Positions 7,616-14,841 of a stretch of 14,841 nucleotides of DNA are shown piece after piece; position 1 is the first letter of the stretch; every line of letters starts with the position of its first letter. The stretch comes from Acidobacteriota bacterium. GTDB lineage: Bacteria; Acidobacteriota; Terriglobia; Terriglobales; Acidobacteriaceae. The notes under the pieces were generated by a model. The model ran no database searches. It was given only the letters and a program-made list of their open reading frames with translations, and had not been told where the DNA came from. Position numbers and translations under genes: made by a program. The stretch is from contig JAJZMO010000019.1 in assembly GCA_021798235.1 (NCBI GenBank), positions 1-14,841 of the forward strand, written 5' to 3'.

Positions 7616-9628
7616 TCAGCGGCCTGTTGCGTTCGAGACGCGCTCTGCAGAAAAAAATTCCTCCACATCGCGGATGTGCTGCGTGATGCGATACGGCGGC
7701 AGACTCTCCATGAAGATACGACCGTAGCGTTGGCGGTGCAGGCGCGGGTCCAGCATCACCAGCACGCCGCGGTCGTGCAGGGAGCGGATGAGACGGCCAA
7801 AGCCCTGCTTGAGCGTGAGCACGGCGCTGGGAATTTGATATTCAGCGAAGGGGCTGCCGCCGTTGGCTTCAATGGCCTGCATGCGCGCAGCCACGACCGG
7901 GTCACTGGGCACCGCGAAGGGCAACCGATCAATAATGACGCAGCTTAACTGCTCGCCTTGTACATCCACACCTTGCCAGAAGGAAGACGTGCCGAAGAGC
8001 ACGGCATTGGGCGTGGAGCGAAATTGATCGAGCAATGCGCTGCGCGGCGCATCGCCCTGCAGGAGCAGCGGGAATCCAACTCGCGACAGCAATCGCTCAT
8101 GCACTTCGCGCATCTGGCTGTAGCTGGTGAACAGGCAAAAAGCACGGCCTTGCGTGATCTCCAGAACCTCGCGGATTTTATCCACGGCAGCTTCGACAAA
8201 ATTTGGCTCGCGCGGGTCAGGCATCTCTGGCGGCAAGTAAAGCAGCGCCTGTTCGCCGTAACGATAGTGTGAGGGCACGACCAGCTCGCGCGCGTTGGTG
8301 ACGCCCAGCCTGCCGCGCAGATGTTCAAAGTTATCCTGAACGGTGAGCGTGGCCGAAGTGAGCACAACGGCGGGCACAGTTTCAAAAAGCTGCTCGGTCA
8401 ACAAATCGGCAATGGCAATCGGCGTGGCTTGCAGCCAGATGTTGCGCACGCCTGTGCGCAGGCCACCCGCACTGCGTCGCTCGATCCAGAAGACGTAGCT
8501 GCGGTCGTTGGACTCGAGCAAAAAGACAAGCTGCCGCTGCAATTCTTGCGCGCGCTTTTTCAAGCCAGATGCTTCGTCCACGCCGCGTAGCCGGTCCAAC
8601 TCGCCGGTCAGACGCTCCAGCATGTTGGTCACGCCCATGTATAGATCGCCGGAGTTTTCTAGAAACTCCTCACGATTGGGGAAGGGCATGCGTCCGTCGC
8701 CGCCGTTACCACGTGGTTCTGGCAGGGCAGAGAAAAATAATCGCGCCCGCTCGCGCAAGAGTTGCGCGGCGTCGGCCAATCCATTCGAGAGCGCTTGTTT
8801 GGCACGCAGCAGCAATTCCACATCGCGGGCCAACTCTTCAAAACGCAGATTGCCAACGCTGACGCCAAAGTAGCTGGAGGCAATGTCCTCCAACTCATGA
8901 GCTTCGTCAAAGATCACCGCTGCAGCTTCGGGCAGCACGGCGGCATCGGGTGCGCCCTGGGTTTGATGGCGCAGCGCCATGTCCGCAAAGAAGAGATGGT
9001 GATTGACGATGACGATGTCGCTCTCCATGGCGCGGCGACGCATTTGCGTAATGAAGCACGGCTCAAAGTTCGGACAGCTGGAGCCAAGGCAGGCCTCCGT
9101 GCGTGCATCCAAGCGTGGCCACAGCGGACTGTTTTCTGGCAGCGTGACCAGTTCGGCGCGATCACCGGTTGTGGTGGTCTGCTCCCAGGCGCGGATGGAT
9201 TCGTATTGATCGACCATCTGCATTCCCGTCAAAATTGGCTGATCGCGCAGCGCGTAGAGCTTGTGCCGACAGAGATAATTTGCGCGGCCTTTCATGTAGG
9301 TCACGTTGAGCGGGCCAAGTAGCGACTCCAAAAACGGAATGTCTTTGAAGAAAATCTGCTCCTGCAAATTGCGCGTGCCGGTGGAGACGATAACGCGCTG
9401 GCCCATGCGCAGCGCGGGCAGTAGATAGGCCAGCGTCTTGCCTGTTCCGGTTCCGGCTTCGACGATCAGGTGGCGTTTTTCGGTCAGGGCGCGTTCCACG
9501 GCGCGAGCCATCTCCAATTGTCCGGGGCGATATTCATAGGGAAGACCGGAATTGGACAGCAGCCCACCGGGTGCAAAAAAATTTTGCAGTGTGGGCAAAG
9601 CAGCGGGCGTGGAGGCATCGTAATTCAC
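7616..9628 (-). CDS. DinG/YoaA-type ATP-dependent Fe-S DNA helicase
   Basis: A superfamily 2, XPD/Rad3-like 5'-to-3' DNA helicase of the DinG/YoaA group, expected to resolve structured DNA or R-loops during repair and replication. It has 670 residues. Walker A is EAGTGTGKT (57-65) and the Walker B DEAH box is 241-244. The four candidate Fe-S cysteines are Cys120, Cys180, Cys185 and Cys191, all before the DEAH box as in the family. Later motifs include LTSATL, GTSSFWQGVDVQGE and QGFGRLIR (608-615, motif VI). There is no exonuclease domain. The length and four-cysteine cluster fit YoaA/DinG of E. coli. The start is a GTG preceded by TTTTTTT with no Shine-Dalgarno; the frame remains open to a TGA near 9700 but holds only ATT or ATA as alternatives. 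It diverges from der. A 7-bp hairpin 9 bases past its stop (7588-7607) lacks a T-run. Confidence 0.93.
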   Translation of the reverse strand: MNYDASTPAALPTLQNFFAPGGLLSNSGLPYEYRPGQLEMARAVERALTEKRHLIVEAGTGTGKTLAYLLPALRMGQRVIVSTGTRNLQEQIFFKDIPFLESLLGPLNVTYMKGRANYLCRHKLYALRDQPILTGMQMVDQYESIRAWEQTTTTGDRAELVTLPENSPLWPRLDARTEACLGSSCPNFEPCFITQMRRRAMESDIVIVNHHLFFADMALRHQTQGAPDAAVLPEAAAVIFDEAHELEDIASSYFGVSVGNLRFEELARDVELLLRAKQALSNGLADAAQLLRERARLFFSALPEPRGNGGDGRMPFPNREEFLENSGDLYMGVTNMLERLTGELDRLRGVDEASGLKKRAQELQRQLVFLLESNDRSYVFWIERRSAGGLRTGVRNIWLQATPIAIADLLTEQLFETVPAVVLTSATLTVQDNFEHLRGRLGVTNARELVVPSHYRYGEQALLYLPPEMPDPREPNFVEAAVDKIREVLEITQGRAFCLFTSYSQMREVHERLLSRVGFPLLLQGDAPRSALLDQFRSTPNAVLFGTSSFWQGVDVQGEQLSCVIIDRLPFAVPSDPVVAARMQAIEANGGSPFAEYQIPSAVLTLKQGFGRLIRSLHDRGVLVMLDPRLHRQRYGRIFMESLPPYRITQHIRDVEEFFSAERVSNATGR

Positions 9629-9667
9629 AAAAAAATCGCGCGGAGCGGGTTTTGCAGCGCTGGTTCC

Positions 9668-9673
9668 TATAAT
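9668..9673 (+). promoter_or_regulatory. Candidate -10 box for der
   Basis: A perfect TATAAT on the + strand, 46 bases before the der ATG; no good -35 box is seen. The minus strand overlaps it with TATTAT (9669-9674), a possible -10 box for the divergent helicase gene. Confidence 0.5.
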
Positions 9674-9719
9674 AGAGAAGTAGAGTCCAAATCATCGCAC
9701 ACGAAGGCCAATCTTATAT

Positions 9720-11216
9720 ATGCGCACAGCCGCCCGGAAACAATCCGCACGCAAAAAATCTCCGGCTGGCCGTCCGGCCTTGCGTGGAGCGCCCCAGGGC
9801 ACAGAAGAGAACACGCTGCCGGGCATCGCCATTGTGGGCCGACCCAACGTTGGCAAATCGACATTGTTCAACCGGCTGACGCGCACGCGCCGCTCCATTG
9901 TCGGCGATGAGCCGGGCATTACGCGCGACCGCATCTACGGCATGGTGGAGTGGCAGGGCCGCCGCGCGCGTCTGATTGACACCGGCGGCGTGGTGCCGAC
10001 GGATGCCGCGCTGATTCCCGCAGAGATTTTTCGCCAGGCGCAGGTGGCGCTCAGCGAGGCGCAGGCGATCGTGATGGTGGTGGATGGTCGCACGGAGCTG
10101 GCCGCGCCGGACATTGACCTGGCACGCTTGCTGCAACGCAGCGGCAAGCCGGTTTTTGTGGCCGTCAATAAAATGGAGACCGACGCATTGCAGGCGCAGG
10201 CGGAAAATCTCCGCTCGCTGGGCTTTCGGCACATGCTGCCCGTCTCTGCCGAGCACGGCTTGGGCATTGCGGAGTTGATGGAAGCCGTGTTTGCCGTGCT
10301 GCCGCAGACGGAGCCAGAGAGCGAAGCTGATGCCAACGCATGGAGCGAGCCAGAAGAAGATGCCGAGGCGCCCGTGCGGCCGTCGCCCATGCAGCATGAG
10401 GTGAAGGTGGCCATTATTGGCAGGCCCAACGTGGGCAAGAGCACGATGCTCAACGCGCTAACGGGCAGCGAGCGCGCCATTGTTTCTCCCATCGCCGGCA
10501 CCACGCGTGACGCCGTGGATGCCGTGGTCACGCACAACGCGATGGATTTCCGCTTCATCGATACGGCGGGCATTCGGCGCAAAGGCAAGACCACGCTGAT
10601 GGCTGAGAAGCTCTCGGTGGTGATGGCACGCAAACATCTGGAAGCAGCAGATGTGGCGCTTTTAATGATTGACGCCACCGAAGGCGTGACCGCGCTCGAT
10701 GCAACGATTGGCGGTTACGCGCATGAGAGCGGGCGCTCCGTGATTGTCGTCATCAACAAATGGGATTTGGTGACCACGGGCCGCACGGATGGCAAGCCCC
10801 CCGCTGACCGCGCGATCTATGAGGAGCAGGCGCGGCACGCGCTGAAGTTTTTGGGCTATGCGCCCATGCTGTTTCTCTCTGCCGCAGAGGGCCAGCAGAC
10901 GGTCCGTGTGTTTGAGGCCGTGCGCCGTGTGGCTGCCGAGCGTCGCAAGCGCATCTCCACCGCAGAGATGAACCGCTTTCTGGAGCGCGTGGACTTTGAG
11001 CGCGCCGGACTGCCCTCATCCAAGCAGATGCGCATTCTTTATATGACGCAGGCCGCCGTGGCTCCGCCCATGTTTGTGCTGTTTACGGACCGGGATGTGA
11101 AGCTGCACTTTTCTTATGAGCGATTTTTAGAGAACCAGATTCGCGCGGCCTTTGGTTTTAGCGGCACGCCGGTTCGCTTTAAGATTCGCGCACGCCAGCA
11201 GCGGTCCAAGCGATAA
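9720..11216 (+). CDS. der: Ribosome-assembly GTPase Der (EngA)
   Basis: Der is an essential GTPase with two tandem G domains and a C-terminal KH-like domain that helps mature the 50S ribosomal subunit. It has 498 residues, against 436-490 in most bacteria. G1 motifs GRPNVGKS are at 40-47 and 234-241. DTGG (first domain) and DTAG (second) are the G3 motifs. The second G4 is NKWD (346-349), but the first reads NKME (150-153), with Glu in place of the usual Asp. An acidic linker (about 198-225, rich in Glu and Asp) joins the domains, and the KH-like domain fills roughly 390-498. The Arg/Lys-rich first 35 residues are an extension; the ATG at 9720 is the only upstream ATG and has only a distant AAGG. 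It ends at a terminator shared with the convergent methyltransferase gene. Confidence 0.96.
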   Translation: MRTAARKQSARKKSPAGRPALRGAPQGTEENTLPGIAIVGRPNVGKSTLFNRLTRTRRSIVGDEPGITRDRIYGMVEWQGRRARLIDTGGVVPTDAALIPAEIFRQAQVALSEAQAIVMVVDGRTELAAPDIDLARLLQRSGKPVFVAVNKMETDALQAQAENLRSLGFRHMLPVSAEHGLGIAELMEAVFAVLPQTEPESEADANAWSEPEEDAEAPVRPSPMQHEVKVAIIGRPNVGKSTMLNALTGSERAIVSPIAGTTRDAVDAVVTHNAMDFRFIDTAGIRRKGKTTLMAEKLSVVMARKHLEAADVALLMIDATEGVTALDATIGGYAHESGRSVIVVINKWDLVTTGRTDGKPPADRAIYEEQARHALKFLGYAPMLFLSAAEGQQTVRVFEAVRRVAAERRKRISTAEMNRFLERVDFERAGLPSSKQMRILYMTQAAVAPPMFVLFTDRDVKLHFSYERFLENQIRAAFGFSGTPVRFKIRARQQRSKR

Positions 11217-11247
11217 ACCTTGACGAGAAATGCGGGGGGAACGAGAG

Positions 11248-11285
11248 TAGCAAGGCGTTCCAAGTAAACACCCTTGCTATTTTTT
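11248..11285 (+). terminator. Rho-independent terminator of der, overlapping the opposing gene
   Basis: A perfect 8-bp stem TAGCAAGG/CCTTGCTA (11248-11255 and 11272-11279) with a 16-base loop is followed by six T. The right arm contains the stop codon of the convergent FkbM gene, and the T-run encodes its last two lysines. The loop is long, so the hairpin is moderate. Confidence 0.7.
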
Positions 11286-12077
11286 AAGGTACAAGCGATA
11301 TCCAGAATATTCGGCGGAGCCATTTTTCAGGGACATTCCGCTGTCCAGTATTGTTCGCTCGATCGCCCTTGGATCGATCCCCTCTGCGTGGAGAATCGAC
11401 GCATGATAGTCAATCAAAAGAGTTCGGATTCTTCCGCTTTGAAGAAGCGGCTGTAGCGATGCCACGACTTCACTCTCATAACCTTCAACGTCAATTTTTA
11501 CAAATGCAAAGGAACTATGGCTGCCAAGGATTTCTAGCGGGTCGGCAAAGGCCGCCGTCTCAATCCGTCGGTAGAGCCGCGGCTTCCTAAAAATGCTGGA
11601 TGCTCCAGTGTTGAGCGAAGGATAAAGATTAAGCTGGCAATGCTCACCTTTGACGCCGCCAAGAGCAGCATTCAATACGGTTCCAGTTGTTCCATTCAGC
11701 CCAAAATTGATCCGGATAATGTCACATAAACGCGATTGAGGCTCGACCGCCGCAACATATCCAGATGGGCCAACAATCGATGCAGCAAGAACGCTGAAGT
11801 AGCCTTCATTTGCACCCACGTCCAGAAAACTTTCCTTCTGGGTAAGATGTTCGCGGATCATCTCTTCCGTTTCTGCTTCGTAACGACGAGTCTTGACTAG
11901 ACTGCATCCAAGATTGCTCAGTGGGTCTACATAATATTTCAGGCCAGACGAGGCTTCGACGATCGTACGCCTTTCCGATGCCAGCAAGTTTGCAACAAAA
12001 GCGCCGACAACCATGGGCCGAACCCGTGTGGTCCAACGGTATTGCTCATATGTTCGCTGAGCTGATTCGATCCCCAC
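11277..12077 (-). CDS. FkbM family SAM-dependent methyltransferase
   Basis: A class I methyltransferase of the FkbM family, which usually O-methylates sugars or small molecules; the acceptor here is unknown. It has 266 residues. SAM-binding motif I is FLDVGANEGYFS (about 84-95), the acidic residue after strand 2 is Glu112 in AAVEPQ, and FVKIDVEGYE (192-201) is the family signature. The N-terminal 80 residues lack a recognised domain. The start is GTG, supported by AAGGGG (12085-12090) 7 bases upstream. Sampled lines are 24/60 (11461-11520) and 25/60 (11881-11940) G+C, against 39/60 in der (10201-10260), and codon use is correspondingly AT-richer, so the gene may have been acquired by transfer. 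No glycosyltransferases or transposase adjoin it. It lies 102 bases downstream of trmFO, with a weak terminator between. Confidence 0.88.
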   Translation of the reverse strand: MGIESAQRTYEQYRWTTRVRPMVVGAFVANLLASERRTIVEASSGLKYYVDPLSNLGCSLVKTRRYEAETEEMIREHLTQKESFLDVGANEGYFSVLAASIVGPSGYVAAVEPQSRLCDIIRINFGLNGTTGTVLNAALGGVKGEHCQLNLYPSLNTGASSIFRKPRLYRRIETAAFADPLEILGSHSSFAFVKIDVEGYESEVVASLQPLLQSGRIRTLLIDYHASILHAEGIDPRAIERTILDSGMSLKNGSAEYSGYRLYLKK

Positions 12078-12084
12078 TTGTTTA

Positions 12085-12090
12085 CCCCTT
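12085..12090 (-). promoter_or_regulatory. Shine-Dalgarno site for the FkbM gene GTG start
   Basis: The minus strand reads AAGGGG 7 bases before the GTG at 12077, which supports that non-ATG start. Confidence 0.65.
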
Positions 12091-12132
12091 CTTGGGTTCA
12101 GATGTAGGTACTAAGGAAGTATAGGGATAAAA

Positions 12133-12160
12133 CAAAAAAATCGCATCGTGTTTTTCGATG
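12133..12160 (-). terminator. Weak candidate terminator after trmFO
   Basis: On the minus strand a 5-bp stem CATCG/CGATG with a 7-base loop (12144-12160) is followed, after CG, by ATTTTTTTG. It begins 20 bases beyond the trmFO stop. The stem is short, so termination may be partial. Confidence 0.4.
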
Positions 12161-12179
12161 ATGGGTGCTGAGGGCCGAA

Positions 12180-13544
12180 TCATCTTGGAAACAGAAATTC
12201 TGCCTGTTCGCATTGCCACCACGCATCAAATTCTGCCAGGGCGTGTTCGCATTGCAGACGGTGGCGTTCTTTTTTGTCGCGGATTTTGCGGCGTGTCTCT
12301 TCGTCGAGCGGCTCCAACAGGTCAAAGGTGATGTTGGCCGGTTGAAAGCGCGCTGGATCGGCGTGCGTGATGTAGTGCATCAGCGAGCCGAGGGCGCTGG
12401 CGCGCGGCAAGGGTGCTGGCTCACGCCCGTGGGCCAGTGCGGCGGCAAAGATGCCCGCAGCCATGCCGCTGGCCATCGACTCGGTGTAGCCTTCGACGCC
12501 GGAGATTTGCCCGGCAAAGAGAATCGTAGGATGCGCGCGCAGTTGCAGCGTGGGCGTGAGCAGGCGCGGCGCGTTGATGTAGGTGTTGCGGTGGATCTGC
12601 CCGTAGCGCAAAAACTTTGCATTCTCCAAGCCGGGGATGAGGCGCAGCACGCGGGCCTGCGCTCCATATTGCATGTGATTTTGGAAGCCCACGAGGTTGT
12701 AGGCGTCGGCGCGCAGATTCTCACTGCGCAACTGCACCACGGCGTGCGGAGTTTTTCCGGTGCGCGGATCGCGCAGGCCCACGGGCTTCATGGGGCCAAA
12801 GCGCAGCGTGTCCCGCCCGCGACGCGCCAGCTCCTCAATGGGCAGGCAGCCTTCAAAATAATTCAGCTTTTCCCATTCGCGCTGCAGGGCCGGTTCGGCA
12901 GCGAGCAATGCGTCGAGGAAGCGCTCATACTCCTCGCGCGTCATGGGGCAGTTGATGTAGTCGGCGGTTCCCTTGTCCCAACGCGCGGCCATGTAGGCGC
13001 GTTCCATGTTGATGGAGTCGGCTTCAACGATGGGACTGATCGAGTCATAAAACGCCAGATGATCGCTGCCGGTAAGCGCGGCGATGGACTGCGAAAGCGC
13101 GAGCGAAGTGAGCGGGCCAGTGGCGATGACGGTGATGCCGTTGTCAGGATCGAGCGCGGTGACCTCTTCGCGGCGAACGGTGATGCGTGGCTCGGCGGCG
13201 ATGGCCACAGCCACGCGGCGGGAAAACTCCGCGCGATCGACGGCCAAAGCGTGGCCAGCCGGCACGGCGCTGGCATCTGCGGCAGCGAGCAAGAAGGAGC
13301 CTGCCCGGCGCATCTCCTGCTTCAGCAGCCACGGCGCTGTATTTTCGCTTTCTGACTTGAGGGAGTTGGAGCAGACCAGTTCGGCGAAGTCTGCGGTCTG
13401 GTGGGCCTCTGTGGAGCGGTGCGGGCGCATCTCGTACAGATCGACCGTGCAGCCGCGCCGCGCGGCCTGCAAAGCGGCCTCTGGCCCGGCCAAGCCAGCG
13501 CCGAGCACGGTGATTTTTGGCGCTGCATTTGGAATTAAGGCCAT
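12180..13544 (-). CDS. trmFO: Folate/FAD-dependent tRNA (uracil-54-C5)-methyltransferase TrmFO
   Basis: TrmFO makes ribothymidine at position 54 of the tRNA T-loop, taking the methyl carbon from methylenetetrahydrofolate and reducing it with FADH2. This differs from the SAM-dependent TrmA of E. coli. It has 454 residues, normal for the family. The FAD-binding glycine motif is GAGLAG (15-20). Cys58 in ELVCSNSLKS and Cys233 in FEGCLPIEELARRG match the two conserved cysteines; RFGPMKPVGL, NLVGFQNHMQYGAQ and FAGQISGVEGYTES are signature stretches. The ATG at 13544 has no clear ribosome site; a GATAAT box places the expected transcription start at or next to the ATG, so the mRNA may be leaderless. 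It diverges from kdtA. A poor terminator separates it from the FkbM gene, so read-through is possible. Confidence 0.96.
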   Translation of the reverse strand: MALIPNAAPKITVLGAGLAGPEAALQAARRGCTVDLYEMRPHRSTEAHQTADFAELVCSNSLKSESENTAPWLLKQEMRRAGSFLLAAADASAVPAGHALAVDRAEFSRRVAVAIAAEPRITVRREEVTALDPDNGITVIATGPLTSLALSQSIAALTGSDHLAFYDSISPIVEADSINMERAYMAARWDKGTADYINCPMTREEYERFLDALLAAEPALQREWEKLNYFEGCLPIEELARRGRDTLRFGPMKPVGLRDPRTGKTPHAVVQLRSENLRADAYNLVGFQNHMQYGAQARVLRLIPGLENAKFLRYGQIHRNTYINAPRLLTPTLQLRAHPTILFAGQISGVEGYTESMASGMAAGIFAAALAHGREPAPLPRASALGSLMHYITHADPARFQPANITFDLLEPLDEETRRKIRDKKERHRLQCEHALAEFDAWWQCEQAEFLFPR

Positions 13545-13557
13545 ATCGCATTATCAT
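13528..13557 (+). promoter_or_regulatory. Candidate kdtA promoter overlapping the trmFO start
   Basis: TTGGAA (13529-13534) and TATCAT (13552-13557) are separated by exactly 17 bases, matching 4 of 6 and 5 of 6 consensus positions. Transcription would start near 13564, 55 bases before the kdtA ATG. The -35 box lies inside the first codons of trmFO. Confidence 0.45.
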
Positions 13558-13579
13558 CTTCGCGGAGAGCAAGCGTAAA
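13550..13579 (-). promoter_or_regulatory. Candidate trmFO promoter
   Basis: On the minus strand GATAAT (13550-13555) and TTTACG (13574-13579) lie 18 bases apart, matching 5 of 6 and 4 of 6 consensus positions. The -10 box is only 5 bases before the ATG at 13544, and it shares four bases with the opposing kdtA -10 candidate. Confidence 0.4.
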
Positions 13580-13618
13580 GCCGACGGGTTGCCAACGGCC
13601 TGCGCCGTGTGTTGCGCT

Positions 13619-14841
13619 ATGGGAATGCTGCTATATAGCTTCGGCCTGTTGCTTGCGCTGTTGGTTACCGCGCCGTACTGGTTGCTGCACATGCTCTTCT
13701 ACGGCAAATACCGCGAAGGGCTGGGCGAGCGCCTGGGGCAGGTGCCAGAGCGCGTCACCGCAGCGGTGCATGGACGCAGAGTCGTATGGCTGCACGCTGT
13801 CTCTGTGGGAGAGCTGATCGCCATCAGCGGCGTGGCGCAGCGCTTGCAGCAAACGCATCCCGACCTGGACATCGTTGTCTCCACCACCACGCGCACCAGT
13901 CAACGACTGGCCCGCGCCCGCTTTGGCGATGAGCATGTCTTTTATTTCCCGCTGGACTTCGCCTGGATCGTTCGGCGCTATCTGCGCGCGTTGCAGCCTG
14001 CGTTGCTGGTGCTGGCGGAAACAGAATTGTGGCCGCGCCTGCTGCGGGAGAGCGCTCTGGCAGGAACCAAAATCGTCTTGGTCAATGGAAGAATCTCGGA
14101 TCGCTCGCTGCCGCACTATCAAGCGTTGCGTCGTTTGTGGCGGCCATTTTTAGAATCGTTGACGCATGTGCTGGCACAGAGTGAAGAGGATGCAGAGCGC
14201 TTTGCCGCCATTGGCGTACGCAAGGATTGCATTACGGTTAGCGGCAATTTGAAATATGACGTGCGCGTGCCCAGCGAGAGCACGTTGCCGCGTGCGCTGC
14301 GCGCAGCCATCCCTGCGGGAGCGCAGGTAATTGTGGCTGGCAGCACGCTGGACAAAGAAGAGGCGATGCTCGTCGACGCCTTCGTGCGTGAGTTGCGCGA
14401 GTTGCCCTATTTGGTGCTGGTGCTGGCACCACGCCATCCCGAACGGTTTGCTGTCGTGGCAGCACTGCTGACGCAGCGCGGTCTCCCGTGGGTGCGTCGC
14501 ACACTGTGGGCGCATACGCCCGCGCACATTGCTCCGGGCAGCGTGGTGTTGCTGGATTCGATTGGCGAACTGGCGGGCGTGTACGCGCTGGCTTCGGTTG
14601 CGTTTGTCGGCGGCAGCCTGGTACCCGCAGGCGGACACAATCCTCTGGAACCAGCGCAATTTGGTGTGCCGATTTTGACGGGAACGCATACGCAAAACTT
14701 TCGCAGTATTATGAGCGCATTTCTGATGGAAGACGCCATCGCCGTGACCACCCCGCAGGATTTGCAAGCAACACTGCATCGACTCTTGACCAGCCCCGAG
14801 GCTGCCGCGATGGGCCAGCGCGCTTACACCGTCTTTGAGCA
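13619..14841 (+). CDS. waaA: 3-deoxy-D-manno-octulosonic acid transferase KdtA/WaaA, 3' partial
   Basis: KdtA transfers Kdo from CMP-Kdo to lipid A precursors at the inner face of the inner membrane, the committed step of lipopolysaccharide core assembly (glycosyltransferase family 30). Reading from the ATG at 13619, 407 codons are open without a stop to the window edge; E. coli WaaA has 425, so only the C-terminal tail is probably missing. A hydrophobic N-terminal anchor spans about residues 3-27. HAVSVGEL (59-66) holds the catalytic Glu65; ETELWP (134-139), NGRISDRS, SGNLKYD and APRHPERF follow; GGSLVPAGGHNPLEPA (331-346) is the CMP-Kdo-binding signature. A second ATG two codons later is possible; neither has a clear ribosome site. 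It is transcribed divergently from trmFO and shows that the organism makes an LPS-type outer membrane. Confidence 0.95.
   Translation, partial: MGMLLYSFGLLLALLVTAPYWLLHMLFYGKYREGLGERLGQVPERVTAAVHGRRVVWLHAVSVGELIAISGVAQRLQQTHPDLDIVVSTTTRTSQRLARARFGDEHVFYFPLDFAWIVRRYLRALQPALLVLAETELWPRLLRESALAGTKIVLVNGRISDRSLPHYQALRRLWRPFLESLTHVLAQSEEDAERFAAIGVRKDCITVSGNLKYDVRVPSESTLPRALRAAIPAGAQVIVAGSTLDKEEAMLVDAFVRELRELPYLVLVLAPRHPERFAVVAALLTQRGLPWVRRTLWAHTPAHIAPGSVVLLDSIGELAGVYALASVAFVGGSLVPAGGHNPLEPAQFGVPILTGTHTQNFRSIMSAFLMEDAIAVTTPQDLQATLHRLLTSPEAAAMGQRAYTVFE

Noticed and set aside
7616..9628. Helicase as a type IV CRISPR DinG
   Set aside because: No Cas gene or CRISPR repeat is in the window; the protein has the chromosomal DinG/YoaA layout.
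12165..13355. A 396-codon + strand open frame antisense to trmFO
   Set aside because: TrmFO motifs on the minus strand are unmistakable; the antisense product has no recognisable motif or ribosome site.

Overview
This window looks like an ordinary chromosomal stretch from a Gram-negative (diderm) bacterium of fairly high GC content, most likely an Acidobacteriota of the Terriglobia/Acidobacteriaceae type. A Kdo transferase shows that it makes lipopolysaccharide. The phylum assignment is inference: it rests on the secreted carboxypeptidase-regulatory-like plus TPR protein, the style of the GH2 enzyme, and folate-dependent TrmFO in a diderm. No search was possible.

Layout from left to right. 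A 5'-truncated GH2 exo-glycosidase (+) ends at 2639 and is followed by a strong hairpin terminator. A long minus-strand block then runs from 9628 down to 2701: a DinG/YoaA-type Fe-S helicase, a small two-helix membrane protein, queD-queE-queC for 7-deazaguanine (queuosine precursor) synthesis, a secreted TPR protein with its own promoter and terminator, and moeA for molybdenum cofactor insertion. The GTPase gene der (+) starts at 9720, diverging from the helicase. It converges on an isolated, AT-richer FkbM-type methyltransferase gene (-), which lies downstream of trmFO (-). kdtA/waaA (+) diverges from trmFO and runs off the right edge, probably close to its end.

The one clear pathway is queD-queE-queC: 7,8-dihydroneopterin triphosphate to 6-carboxytetrahydropterin, to 7-carboxy-7-deazaguanine, to preQ0. 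QueF and the tRNA transglycosylase are not here. trmFO and the que genes both serve tRNA modification and der serves ribosome assembly, but they are separate transcription units, so I do not read them as one system. The longest gap between genes is about 106 bases (5239-5344); no stretch over 300 bases lacks a gene. I saw no tRNA, rRNA, CRISPR array, transposase or attachment site.

I did not find a convincing undescribed system. The points most worth a second look are the N-E acid/base motif and extra segment in the GH2 enzyme, an NKxE in place of NKxD in the first G domain of Der, the AT-rich FkbM gene set between housekeeping genes, and two divergent intergenic regions whose opposing -10 boxes overlap.
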